Positions 8,801 to 16,105 of a stretch of 22,196 bases of DNA are shown here, piece by piece. The stretch is from Lachnospiraceae bacterium UBA7179 (GTDB lineage Bacteria; Bacillota; Clostridia; Lachnospirales; Lachnospiraceae). The first letter of the stretch is position 1. Each line of letters starts with the position of its first letter. A model generated the notes under the pieces. The model saw only the letters and a program-made list of their open reading frames with translations. It ran no database searches and was not told the origin of the DNA. The stretch covers positions 15,448 to 37,643 of the forward strand of contig DKVL01000064.1 of the NCBI GenBank assembly GCA_002491195.1. The letters run 5' to 3'. Both the position numbers and the translations under genes were made by a program.

Positions 8801-10192
8801 ATGGAAAAACTTTTTTGGGGAATGGTGGGTGGATGCACAGTTGCATTTGCAATTCTCTTGGGACTGTATCTGAATAAGACAGGAGTGATCGGTGCAAAGC
8901 CTGAAAACTCGACAGAGATCGTCTCGGAGATCGAGACGGAAACAGAGACTGAGTCAGAGCTGTTGGCGGAAGCCGGCGAGTTTCCTTCTGAGATACAGTC
9001 ACTGATCGAGGATTCACAGACGAATTATTCTCAGGCGATGCAGGTCTTTGAGGATGAATCGTCAGCCGTTGCTTCAAGACAGGCAGCGGAGGCGCAGGGA
9101 ACAACAGGAAGTTCTGCGTCAGCGACAGGCGCATCAGACACCAATCCAAGGACGAATGGTTCTGTGGATGGGAACAGGAATGACAACCATGATTATTTCC
9201 TGGAAAGTCCTACAGAAGAGGAGTCAGAGTCAGAGGAGTCAAGTACTGAGGAAGTAGTAAAGCCAGAGGAAAAAAAGAACAGCGAATATGAGTACACGCT
9301 GTATCAGGATCACGTTGCGATCAAGAAATACATTGGCAGTGCGGCGACACTTGATGTTCCGGAGACGATGGATGGTCAGCCTGTCACGGAGATATTGGAT
9401 TCGGCATTTGCAAGTTCCAAGACACTTGTACGGATATCGCTTCCAGACACAGTGACGAAACTGGGGAAAAATGTATTTAAGAGCAGCGAATTCCTGGTAG
9501 ATGTCACGCTGCCAGATCAGCTGACGGAGATGGGTGAGGGTGTCTTTGACAGCTGTTCAAAACTCGCACGGATCACGATACCAGACGGCGTGACAAAGAT
9601 TGGCAAAAAGGCATTTAATGAATGCACAGATCTAAAGACAGTCAAACTTACAAATGATATTGAGACGATCGGGGAGCAGGCATTTAACAATTGTGCCAAA
9701 ATGGAGATGACAAGACTGCCTTCTTCGTTAAAGAGGATTGAGAAAGAGGCGTTTACGGGTTGTGCGGCGATGGCATTGACAAAGTGGCCAAATGATTTAG
9801 AGTTTATCGGTGAGAGCGCTTTCGAGGGTTGTACAGCGATTACGAACGTAAGACTTCCTGGCACAATGCAGACAATGATGGAAAATGCGTTTCATGGCTG
9901 TACTGGTATTGAGGCACTTGAGATCCGATCGGGAATTGAGGCGATTCCAGTATCTGCATTTTCAGGCTGCACAGCCATAACAGAAGTGACATTTCCAAAA
10001 TCTGTGATCAGTATTGGTGATAGTGCATTTTCGGGTTGTACAGCACTTGCGAGTGTTACCATACCCAGAAATACACTGAGTATTGGCACTTCCGCGTTTG
10101 CAGGTTCCGCCATTACAGAGGTAACGATTCATTCAAGGTGTTCTTATCAGTCAAGTTCGTTCCCGCAGAATACAAAGATCGAGAATTATTAA
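8801..10192 (+). CDS. N-terminally anchored BspA-type leucine-rich-repeat protein
   Basis: 463 residues from ATG 8801, preceded by AGGAG at 8788-8792, which lies inside the end of the upstream gene; an in-frame ATG at 8723 lacks such a site. Only 4 bases separate the two genes, suggesting coupled translation. The N-terminus is a short hydrophobic segment (about residues 4-24, GMVGGCTVAFAILLGLYLN) without a clear cleavage site, so it probably stays in the membrane. An E/T/S-rich and then G/S/N-rich stalk runs to about residue 165 (ETETETES, EEESESEESSTEE). From about residue 195 to 445 there are eleven back-to-back LRR_5 repeats of 23 residues. The chain ends without anchor. The arrangement, membrane helix plus long stalk plus LRR solenoid, suits display through the cell wall. 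Ligand unknown. Confidence 0.88.
   Translation: MEKLFWGMVGGCTVAFAILLGLYLNKTGVIGAKPENSTEIVSEIETETETESELLAEAGEFPSEIQSLIEDSQTNYSQAMQVFEDESSAVASRQAAEAQGTTGSSASATGASDTNPRTNGSVDGNRNDNHDYFLESPTEEESESEESSTEEVVKPEEKKNSEYEYTLYQDHVAIKKYIGSAATLDVPETMDGQPVTEILDSAFASSKTLVRISLPDTVTKLGKNVFKSSEFLVDVTLPDQLTEMGEGVFDSCSKLARITIPDGVTKIGKKAFNECTDLKTVKLTNDIETIGEQAFNNCAKMEMTRLPSSLKRIEKEAFTGCAAMALTKWPNDLEFIGESAFEGCTAITNVRLPGTMQTMMENAFHGCTGIEALEIRSGIEAIPVSAFSGCTAITEVTFPKSVISIGDSAFSGCTALASVTIPRNTLSIGTSAFAGSAITEVTIHSRCSYQSSSFPQNTKIENY
9383..10138 (+). repeat. Eleven consecutive 23-residue LRR_5 repeats
   Basis: Repeat unit of about 69 bases encoding (V/I)T.IG..AF.(G/S)C..L..V.(L/I)P.. . Units 7, 9 and 10 (for example SAFSGCTAIT, SAFSGCTALA) are the most alike at DNA level, which suggests recent local duplication; units 5, 6 and 8 have drifted. 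Confidence 0.85.
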
Positions 10193-10209
10193 GGACGGGA
10201 GGATATGAG

Positions 10210-11151
10210 ATGCGAAAAAGGTTTCAGAAGACAGCGGCGGTATTGATGGCAGCGGCAGTATTATTTACACCTGTGAGCACTGATATGGCGGTTTATGCGA
10301 AAGGTCCGACATTTACAGCGCTGCAGGATGTATATTACACGAAGGATAATTGTGTGGTGTATGCAGAGCCTACCTATACGTCAACTGTGCTTACGACACT
10401 CAGCGCCAACCTTCCGGTGAAGGTGATTGGTGAATATTCTAATGGATGGTATCGAATCGATATCGGAGTGATCTGTTATGTCAAGATGGATTCTCTTACT
10501 TCTGCGGGAGCGATCGGGATCAAGAACAGGGAGGACAGCCAGATCGCAGACGCCCAGAGAACAGCGGCAGAGCTGGGATATGAGTTTGTATATCTGACGT
10601 TAAATAAGCAAAAGGTGATCAAGAAGGATATCTACAATAGCTACGTGGGCAAGAAAGTAATTCTGTATGCTAAGATTGACGATGAAATTGGCGTGTCCTT
10701 TAAGATGCTTTATGAGGATAAGGTGAAAAAGGACATTGACCTCAAAGTGACAAAGACTGCGTCGGTGGATAGTGCTGGCGTCAGGACCGTGCAGTATTTA
10801 TTTGACAGCAATGTTGAGTTGAACGGACAGCTTGCGATTTTCCAGTTTAAGACAGGGTATGACAAGGCTGTTGACATTTATCCGTCTGATGTGGATACTG
10901 GCGAGTTTGTGCTGATGAATACATATTACACAGAGTTTAGCGAGTTTGCTTATGCACCAATCACACAGGTTGCGGATATCATGATCGTGGAGACAGAGAT
11001 TCCCAATTCGCTGACAGACGATCAGAGGACGATCATGGCAGATCACAGGAAAGGGATCAAATACCAGGCTGACGATGAGAGTGAGTACAGAAGAACTGTC
11101 GTCCATGGAAAACTCCGCAAGGATACCGAGTATGTTGATTATGAATATTAA
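10210..11151 (+). CDS. Secreted bacterial SH3-domain protein
   Basis: 313 residues from ATG 10210. GGGAGG at 10197-10202 is 7 bases upstream, and the K/R-rich start followed by a hydrophobic core gives a clean signal peptide with likely cleavage after AVYA (residue 30). Upstream in-frame ATGs lie inside the preceding gene and lack a site. Residues about 40-97 match a bacterial SH3 (SH3_3-like) domain: a VYYTKDNCVVYAEP start and GWYRI and GVICYVK strands. Such domains often bind cell-wall peptide. Residues about 115-260 appear to form a further beta-rich domain I do not recognise, followed by a charged tail ending KDTEYVDYEY. Last gene of the LRR operon, 17 bases after the previous stop. It could tether or organise the LRR proteins in the wall; that is inference. 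Confidence 0.85.
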   Translation: MRKRFQKTAAVLMAAAVLFTPVSTDMAVYAKGPTFTALQDVYYTKDNCVVYAEPTYTSTVLTTLSANLPVKVIGEYSNGWYRIDIGVICYVKMDSLTSAGAIGIKNREDSQIADAQRTAAELGYEFVYLTLNKQKVIKKDIYNSYVGKKVILYAKIDDEIGVSFKMLYEDKVKKDIDLKVTKTASVDSAGVRTVQYLFDSNVELNGQLAIFQFKTGYDKAVDIYPSDVDTGEFVLMNTYYTEFSEFAYAPITQVADIMIVETEIPNSLTDDQRTIMADHRKGIKYQADDESEYRRTVVHGKLRKDTEYVDYEY

Positions 11152-11163
11152 ATGAGTAAGATC

Positions 11164-11191
11164 ATGAGGCAAGTAGTTATTCTTGCCTCAT
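11164..11191. terminator. Strong hairpin ending the LRR operon, possibly bidirectional
   Basis: TGAGGCAAG (11165-11173) pairs perfectly with CTTGCCTCA (11182-11190), extendable by A-T at 11164/11191, with an 8-base loop. On the plus strand it is followed by TTCCTATTTATTT. It lies between convergent genes and may also stop the minus-strand small gene, though the T run is weaker on that side. Confidence 0.75.
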
Positions 11192-11217
11192 TCCTATTTA
11201 TTTACTGCTATTCATTC

Positions 11218-11409
11218 CTACTCTTTGATCTTGTCCAGTTCTGTAAGATTTACACCTGCAACTGTCAATAATGCTTTTAATGAAATATAATCCTTTTTTA
11301 AATTTGCATATGTCTTTGCTGCATTCTCTTCTTTTGCTAATATCATGTTTTCCTGAACCTTTGCAAAATCTTCAATTGCTCTTTGTATTATTTCTAAACC
11401 ATTAGGCAT
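11218..11409 (-). CDS. Small conserved protein, paralogue 1 of 3 in this window (63 residues)
   Basis: Function not recognised. It starts MPNGLEIIQRAIEDF and ends GVNLTELDKIKE. It has no signal peptide, is charged and predicted mostly helical, with two long helices likely around residues 4-24 and 30-48. It is about half identical to the 63-residue protein at 15765-15956 and shares the C-terminal half with the 58-residue protein at 20846-21022. The ribosome binding site is excellent: GGGAGGTGATC on the minus strand (plus coordinates 11414-11424), 4 bases before ATG. It is transcribed away from the ABC operon and towards the end of the LRR operon, so it is a single-gene unit. Confidence 0.85.
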   Translation of the reverse strand: MPNGLEIIQRAIEDFAKVQENMILAKEENAAKTYANLKKDYISLKALLTVAGVNLTELDKIKE

Positions 11410-11454
11410 ATAGGATCACCTCCCAATTATGAAACACATTGTTGTATCGTCTTT

Positions 11455-11483
11455 AATATAGCATAACCGGGATGCAAAGTCTA
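11455..11483 (-). promoter_or_regulatory. Candidate promoter of small paralogue 1
   Basis: On the minus strand: TAGACT (plus 478-483 of the 11 kb block, i.e. 11478-11483), a 17-bp spacer and TATATT (11455-11460). The gene starts 45 bases downstream. Confidence 0.45.
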
Positions 11484-11512
11484 TCGTTGCTGTTCAAATT
11501 TGTATATATAGG

Positions 11513-11541
11513 TTGAAACTTTGTATTATGTGTGCTATGAT
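11513..11541 (+). promoter_or_regulatory. Promoter of the ABC transporter operon
   Basis: TTGAAA (11513-11518), a 17-bp spacer and TATGAT (11536-11541) form a good sigma-A promoter. It diverges from the promoter of small paralogue 1, the two -35 boxes being about 30 bases apart, so one factor could affect both. Confidence 0.6.
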
Positions 11542-11559
11542 TTCAATGGAAAGCGTATG

Positions 11560-11586
11560 AACTGTATTAATCCGAATGATACAGTT
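11560..11586 (+). promoter_or_regulatory. Perfect 8-bp dyad in the leader of the ABC operon
   Basis: AACTGTAT (11560-11567) and ATACAGTT (11579-11586) are exact inverted repeats with 11 bases between. The dyad lies about 12-40 bases downstream of the expected transcript start and 45 bases before the gene. It could be an operator for a dimeric regulator or a leader hairpin. No T run follows, so it is not a terminator. Confidence 0.45.
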
Positions 11587-11631
11587 TAGGGTCAGAGGGG
11601 GATACAAAAGCTGTGAATATAGGGGGATGAA

Positions 11632-12441
11632 ATGGCAGAGCTATCGAAAAAAAAGGAAAAATCCAAACCGGTCATTATCGTGAAGGATTTGTATAAAGTA
11701 TACCGCATCGGCGAGAACAGGGTGCGGGCCCTCAACGGGGTGAGCTTTAGTATTAACCGCGGTGAGTTCTGTGCGATCGTAGGTACTTCCGGATCAGGCA
11801 AATCAACGCTGCTGAATATGCTTGCTGGTTTGGAGAAACCGACTAAGGGTGAGATCATCATTATCGGTGAGCATATGGAGACGAAGAACGAGAACCAGCT
11901 TGTGCGGTTTCGGCGGGAACATATTGGTTTTATTTTCCAGTCGTTTAATCTGATGGGAACGATGAATGCGGTGGAAAATGTTGCGCTTCCACTGACCTTT
12001 CAGGGGGTGTCCAGAAAGGAGCGTACAAAGCGGGCAAAGAAAATGGTACATATGGTGGGACTTGACAAATACTGGGATCACAGACCCAATCAGATGTCAG
12101 GCGGACAACAGCAGCGTGTCGGTGTTGCGAGGGCGCTTGTGGTGAATCCGGAGATTATCTTTGCAGACGAACCGACTGGAAATCTTGACTCCAACACATC
12201 GAGGGAGATTATGAATCTGATGCAGAGTGTTGTGCGGGAACAGAAACGGACACTGATCATGGTAACGCATGACAATACATTGGCAAGTTTTGCGGACAAG
12301 ATTATACGGATCGTGGATGGCAAGATCGTAGATATGGTGGACAATACAGGCAACAGGAATACAGCAGCGGAAAAAGTCGTGCAGGAGAGCGCGGAGATGG
12401 CCGCGGAAAAAGGGAATAACATATTGGGGAATGGAGGATGA
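11632..12441 (+). CDS. ABC transporter ATP-binding protein, LolD/MacB family
   Basis: 269 residues. AGGGGG at 11621-11626 precedes ATG. Walker A is GTSGSGKST (51-59), the Q-loop lies in FIFQSFNLMG, the signature MSGGQQQR starts at 155, Walker B gives FADEPTG with D179-E180, and the switch His is H213 in MVTHDN. FQSFNLMGTMNAVENV and EPTGNLDSNTS are typical of the LolD/MacB/FtsE-like group that works with FtsX-type permeases. A charged tail of about 35 residues follows the domain. It powers the permease encoded two genes downstream, with the membrane protein gene between them. In Gram-positive bacteria this family moves peptides, exports or senses antimicrobials, or transmits force across the membrane rather than importing nutrients. 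The substrate cannot be told here; no two-component system is beside it. Confidence 0.93.
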   Translation: MAELSKKKEKSKPVIIVKDLYKVYRIGENRVRALNGVSFSINRGEFCAIVGTSGSGKSTLLNMLAGLEKPTKGEIIIIGEHMETKNENQLVRFRREHIGFIFQSFNLMGTMNAVENVALPLTFQGVSRKERTKRAKKMVHMVGLDKYWDHRPNQMSGGQQQRVGVARALVVNPEIIFADEPTGNLDSNTSREIMNLMQSVVREQKRTLIMVTHDNTLASFADKIIRIVDGKIVDMVDNTGNRNTAAEKVVQESAEMAAEKGNNILGNGG

Positions 12442-12443
12442 AA

Positions 12444-14306
12444 ATGAAAAAGTTTAAAAATGGGTTGGCTTTCGTATTGATGGCAGTGATGCTGTGCGGA
12501 AATACACTTCTGGTGTCTGCAACGGAGGAGGAACTGGAGACACCGGGAGCAGCGTCTTCAAGAGTGCAGTCTGATAGCAATTCTGATTCCTCAGAGAACA
12601 TCAGTTCTCAAAGCAGCAAAGAAGAGAACAGCAAAGAAGAAAGCAGCAAAGAAGAGAGTAGCAAAGAAGAGAGCAGCAAAGAAGAGAGCAGTACACAAAA
12701 CAGTCCAAGTGACCAATACGTATCTGACGAGTGGAAGGATCATATCAGGGGCCAGTTGAACCGGCACTATTCTGATCTAAAACTGCGGTACAAGCTGACA
12801 GAGGATCAGATCAGGCGTATGGACAGGATCTATAACAGCGCCATGACTTATATGAAAAATGCAGGACTTACGATGTCAGAGCTGACAAGCTATGAGTCCG
12901 AGGTGGAGGGATATCTGGATGAGATCGCAAGGGAGGAAGAAGAGAGTTTTTCCAACACGCAGAAGTTTCTGATGCTCTCCAATGAAGTCCCGATTTTGAG
13001 CGCAAACTATGGGGAACAGGCTTTTGTTGTATTATCCCTGGTCAATCTCGGCAAGGCGGATGTGACGGATGTCGTGGTAACGCCGACGGTATCGAATGAC
13101 AAGACAAAATGGCCGTTTGATATCAATCAGGCATACGATGCACAGGTAATACAGACGATACAAGCAGCAAGCGACACGGTGGATGCATACAACAAGCGTA
13201 TGGATATCGGCTGGATGTTTCAGGTTAGAAGTGATGTGCTCACAGGTTGTTATCCATTGCCTTTTCATGTGACGTACTATGAGAACGGCACTTTGGTGGA
13301 GACGGATATCACAACCTATATTAATATCAAAGGTGCGAATCCCGAAAAACAACTGATCAAGGATCCGGATGACGACGATAAAGATAAGAAAACTGCGAAT
13401 CCCCGTATCATTGTCACAGGATACAGCACAGATCCAGAAGAAGTATTCGCGGGTTCAACCTTTAACCTGACAGTAAGCGTCAAGAATACTTCCAGGGAGA
13501 CTGCAGTTGAGAATGTACTCTTTAATTTGGAAGCGACAGTGGAGGGGAAGGATGCAGATGCCACTTATGCTGCTTTTCTGCCGACATCGGGCTCCAGCTC
13601 TGTCTACAAGGACAGAATCGCGCCGGGTGAAACATATGACATGAGCATTGAGATGGAGGCGAAGTCGGATCTCTCCCAGAAACCGTATGTACTCACGGTA
13701 AATATGAAGTATGATACGGATGATCAGGTGAATCTGTCTGATGTGGCTCATGTGTCAGTGCCAATCAAACAGGAAGCAAAACTGGACACGGGGACTGCGG
13801 AGATTATGCCAGAGTCGATCGCTGTCGGGGAGCAGTCCAATGTCATGTTTAGCATCTTTAATACTGGCAAGACGACACTGTTCAATGTAAAAGTAAATTA
13901 CGAGAGCGATACAGTGGACAGCGGAGTTACCTATCTTGGAAATATCGCGCCGGGAAACACTGGGAATGTTGATTCCATGCTGACAGGCATTGCGCCGGAT
14001 ATGGGCGAAGGCATCGTTAAGGCCGTTATTACTTATGAGGACGAGGCCGGAAACGAGACGCGTTATGAGAAAGATCTGAATCTCCTCGTGTATGAGATGT
14101 CTTTTGACGATGGCATGATGGATCCGATGCCTGAGGAACCGATGGAGGATGAGACAGCCCAAAATAGAATTCCCCTGATGGCAATCATCGGAATAGTAGC
14201 GGCAGTGGTCGTAGTGATCGTGATCATCGTCGTTATTATATCAAAGAAGAGAAAGGCAAAGAAACAACAGGAAGATATGGATTTGCTGGATGAGGATGAT
14301 GAATAA
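12444..14306 (+). CDS. Type I membrane protein with CARDB/COG1361-like extracellular domains, partner of the ABC transporter
   Basis: 620 residues. GGAGG at 12433-12437 touches the ATG at 12438 but is 6 bases from the in-frame ATG at 12444, so I choose the latter; 12438 would overlap the ATPase stop as ATGA. Signal peptide with cleavage likely after LLVSA (residue 26). An S/K/E-rich stalk with SSKEE repeats follows (about 56-82), a helical region (about 95-165), and then beta-sandwich modules of CARDB/NEW3/COG1361 type (about 165-300, 325-440, 445-550), recognised by FAGSTFNLTVSVKNTS and VGEQSNVMFSIFNTGKT. A membrane helix (about 575-600) precedes a K/R-rich and then acidic cytoplasmic tail (MDLLDEDDE). 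It sits between the ATPase and permease genes, so it probably replaces the MacA-like accessory subunit or presents substrate outside the cell. That role is inferred from position and topology. Confidence 0.85.
   Translation: MKKFKNGLAFVLMAVMLCGNTLLVSATEEELETPGAASSRVQSDSNSDSSENISSQSSKEENSKEESSKEESSKEESSKEESSTQNSPSDQYVSDEWKDHIRGQLNRHYSDLKLRYKLTEDQIRRMDRIYNSAMTYMKNAGLTMSELTSYESEVEGYLDEIAREEEESFSNTQKFLMLSNEVPILSANYGEQAFVVLSLVNLGKADVTDVVVTPTVSNDKTKWPFDINQAYDAQVIQTIQAASDTVDAYNKRMDIGWMFQVRSDVLTGCYPLPFHVTYYENGTLVETDITTYINIKGANPEKQLIKDPDDDDKDKKTANPRIIVTGYSTDPEEVFAGSTFNLTVSVKNTSRETAVENVLFNLEATVEGKDADATYAAFLPTSGSSSVYKDRIAPGETYDMSIEMEAKSDLSQKPYVLTVNMKYDTDDQVNLSDVAHVSVPIKQEAKLDTGTAEIMPESIAVGEQSNVMFSIFNTGKTTLFNVKVNYESDTVDSGVTYLGNIAPGNTGNVDSMLTGIAPDMGEGIVKAVITYEDEAGNETRYEKDLNLLVYEMSFDDGMMDPMPEEPMEDETAQNRIPLMAIIGIVAAVVVVIVIIVVIISKKRKAKKQQEDMDLLDEDDE
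12612..12686 (+). repeat. 15-bp tandem repeat, five copies
   Basis: Unit AGCAGCAAAGAAGAG, in phase with the reading frame, encodes (S/N)SKEE. Copies start at 12612, 12627, 12642, 12657 and 12672 with only a few substitutions. It makes a charged flexible spacer next to the signal peptide and is prone to copy-number change without frameshift. Confidence 0.9.
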
Positions 14307-15682
14307 TGAAATTCTTTGATTTACTGCGCATGAGTATCTCCAATCTGTGGAAACGTAAGCTCCGTACTGTGCTCACGGTGCTGGGAGTGGTCATTGGCGT
14401 CACATCGATCGTGGTTATGGTTGCCCTTGGAAATGGGCTCAAGCAGTCCATGTTGGACAGCTATGACAACTACAATTCCATGACGCAGATCCAGATTTAT
14501 TCCGGGGGATATTACTATTCGTCAAGCAGCAGCCAGGATGAGGAGAAACGTCTTGACGATGCGTTTGTCCAGGAGCTTTTGTCCATGGAGCATGTTGAGG
14601 CGGTTTATCCGAAGCTGAATATTTCAGCCATTGCCAAAGTGGGGCAGTACAGGGGATATCTTGATATATACGGTGTCACACAGGAAGAGCTTGCGACAAT
14701 GAATATTTCCGTAGCACAGGGCAGCCTGCCGGATTCGGATACGGAGCTCAAATTCTTCTATGGAAATAACGTGTTGATGAACTTCTATATCGACAAGACA
14801 AATGTTTCCCCATGGTGGGAGAATAATGAGATGCCCAATATTGATGTGATGAATGATCCGATCTTTGTGATTTTTGATGAGGATGCATACTGGAGTTCAC
14901 GGAACGGTTCCTCAGGAGATGGTTCCACGCCGGTCAAACAGCCTAAGAAATATATCATAGAAGCCTGTGGCTTGATGGATGGTGAGTTTGGAGAGTGGGG
15001 CAACAGATATAGTCAGAGCATTCTATGTGATATCGATGCACTGAAGGCAGAGTTAAAGCGCATTTTTAAGAAGAATCCGATACCAGGGCAGCCTACCAGA
15101 AAAAACGGGAAACCATATAATGAGCTGTTTTATTCGGAAATGGTTGTCCAGGTGGATGATATGGCGAATGTTACAGAGTTGACCAATATGATCAATGATA
15201 TGGGATACAATGCGAACAGCTCCGCGGAGTGGATTCAGCAGCAGCTTGACAGTATGAATATGATTCAGGCGGTGCTCGGCGCGATCGGTGCAGTGGCCAT
15301 GCTGGTGGCGGCGATCAGTATCACAAACACGATGATGATGTCCATCTATGAGAGGACGAAAGAGATCGGTGTCATGAAAGTGCTTGGCTGCGATATTCGC
15401 AATATACAGGGACTTTTTCTGATGGAAGCAGGTTTTATCGGCTTTATCGGCGGTGTGGTCGGTGTCGGGTTCAGCTATCTGCTGAGTCTTGTGATCAATG
15501 GTCTGGTGGCTGGAAGTGACGCGACTGCCAATATGGGAATCACAGGAGCGATCTGCCGGATTCCGTTATGGCTGAGCCCGCTTGCGATCGTGTTTGCGGT
15601 CGTGATCGGTATGGTTGCTGGCTTTATCCCGTCGCTTCGGGCGATGCGTTTAAGTCCGCTTGCGGCAATCCGAAATGAATAA
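14306..15682 (+). CDS. MacB/FtsX-type ABC transporter permease
   Basis: 458 residues. ATG 14306 overlaps the previous stop by one base (TAATG), so translation is coupled; GAGG at 14292-14295 may help. N-terminal segment ISNLWKRKLRTVLTVLGVVIG begins the family's first helix (about 17-40), followed by an extracellular MacB_PCD-like core (about 45-310) and three C-terminal helices (about 319-342, 366-395, 420-445). The cytoplasmic coupling segment SIYERTKEIGVMKVLG and the end LRAMRLSPLAAIRNE are hallmarks of the FtsX domain. It is the membrane subunit for the ATPase encoded two genes upstream, probably as a homodimer. The extracellular core is rich in Tyr/Ser near its start (GGYYYSSSSSQDE), which is unusual. 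Likely a mechanotransmission or export system for a peptide or protein substrate; the substrate is unknown. Confidence 0.92.
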   Translation: MKFFDLLRMSISNLWKRKLRTVLTVLGVVIGVTSIVVMVALGNGLKQSMLDSYDNYNSMTQIQIYSGGYYYSSSSSQDEEKRLDDAFVQELLSMEHVEAVYPKLNISAIAKVGQYRGYLDIYGVTQEELATMNISVAQGSLPDSDTELKFFYGNNVLMNFYIDKTNVSPWWENNEMPNIDVMNDPIFVIFDEDAYWSSRNGSSGDGSTPVKQPKKYIIEACGLMDGEFGEWGNRYSQSILCDIDALKAELKRIFKKNPIPGQPTRKNGKPYNELFYSEMVVQVDDMANVTELTNMINDMGYNANSSAEWIQQQLDSMNMIQAVLGAIGAVAMLVAAISITNTMMMSIYERTKEIGVMKVLGCDIRNIQGLFLMEAGFIGFIGGVVGVGFSYLLSLVINGLVAGSDATANMGITGAICRIPLWLSPLAIVFAVVIGMVAGFIPSLRAMRLSPLAAIRNE

Positions 15683-15685
15683 GGC

Positions 15686-15714
15686 TTTATACGTATCATG
15701 GAATCTGTTATGAT
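15686..15714 (+). promoter_or_regulatory. Candidate promoter of small paralogue 2
   Basis: TTTATA (15686-15691), a 17-bp spacer and TATGAT (15709-15714) lie just after the permease stop. The gene starts 51 bases further on. Confidence 0.45.
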
Positions 15715-15764
15715 AGTAGTATAACAGGGGACAAGATTCACATAAAAGGAAAGCGGGTGATTGT

Positions 15765-15956
15765 ATGCCAAATGAAGCGGAGATTGTTGAGAGAACTGTA
15801 TATGATTTTCAAAAAGTACAGGCTCATATGAAAAATGCCAGGAATGAAAATGCCACAGAAACGTACGAAGGTTTAAAGAAGGATTATCAGTCTTTGAAAG
15901 CAGTTTTAACTTCTTTAGGTGTAAATCTTACGGATATTGATGAAATAAAAGAATAA
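15765..15956 (+). CDS. Small conserved protein, paralogue 2 of 3 in this window (63 residues)
   Basis: Function not recognised. Starts MPNEAEIVERTVYDFQKVQ and ends GVNLTDIDEIKE. It is predicted to be two helices and a short C-terminal motif, cytoplasmic and soluble. It is about half identical to the protein encoded at 11218-11409; shared blocks include YxxLKKDYxSLKAxLT and GVNLT. The ribosome binding site GGGTGATT (15755-15762) resembles the extended site of paralogue 1. It has its own promoter candidate and a strong terminator directly after it, so it is a single-gene unit between the ABC operon and the subtilase. Confidence 0.85.
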   Translation: MPNEAEIVERTVYDFQKVQAHMKNARNENATETYEGLKKDYQSLKAVLTSLGVNLTDIDEIKE

Positions 15957-15972
15957 TGAATATTCTAAAAAA

Positions 15973-15999
15973 GGCTTCTCAAAGCGAGAAGTCTTTTTT
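15973..15999 (+). terminator. Strong Rho-independent terminator after small paralogue 2
   Basis: GGCTTCTC (15973-15980) pairs with GAGAAGTC (15986-15993, one G-T pair), loop AAAGC, followed by six T. An A run precedes the stem, so it may work in both directions. Confidence 0.9.
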
Positions 16000-16105
16000 G
16001 TGTACTTTAAAGCATTTCCATCATATATTAATGTGAAGATACTACGTAATAATCCACAGGTGTATTTTTAAGCATGCTCCATGGATAATTACAGAGGGAA
16101 TGAAA

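Noticed and set aside
9383..10138. Regular 69-base repeats as a CRISPR-like array
   Set aside because: The units are diverged, in frame and encode LRR_5 repeats with no constant repeat and unique spacer pattern.
12438..12443. ATG 12438 as start of the CARDB-like membrane protein
   Set aside because: The GGAGG site ends directly at 12437, leaving no spacing; the in-frame ATG at 12444 has 6 bases. The difference is only two residues.
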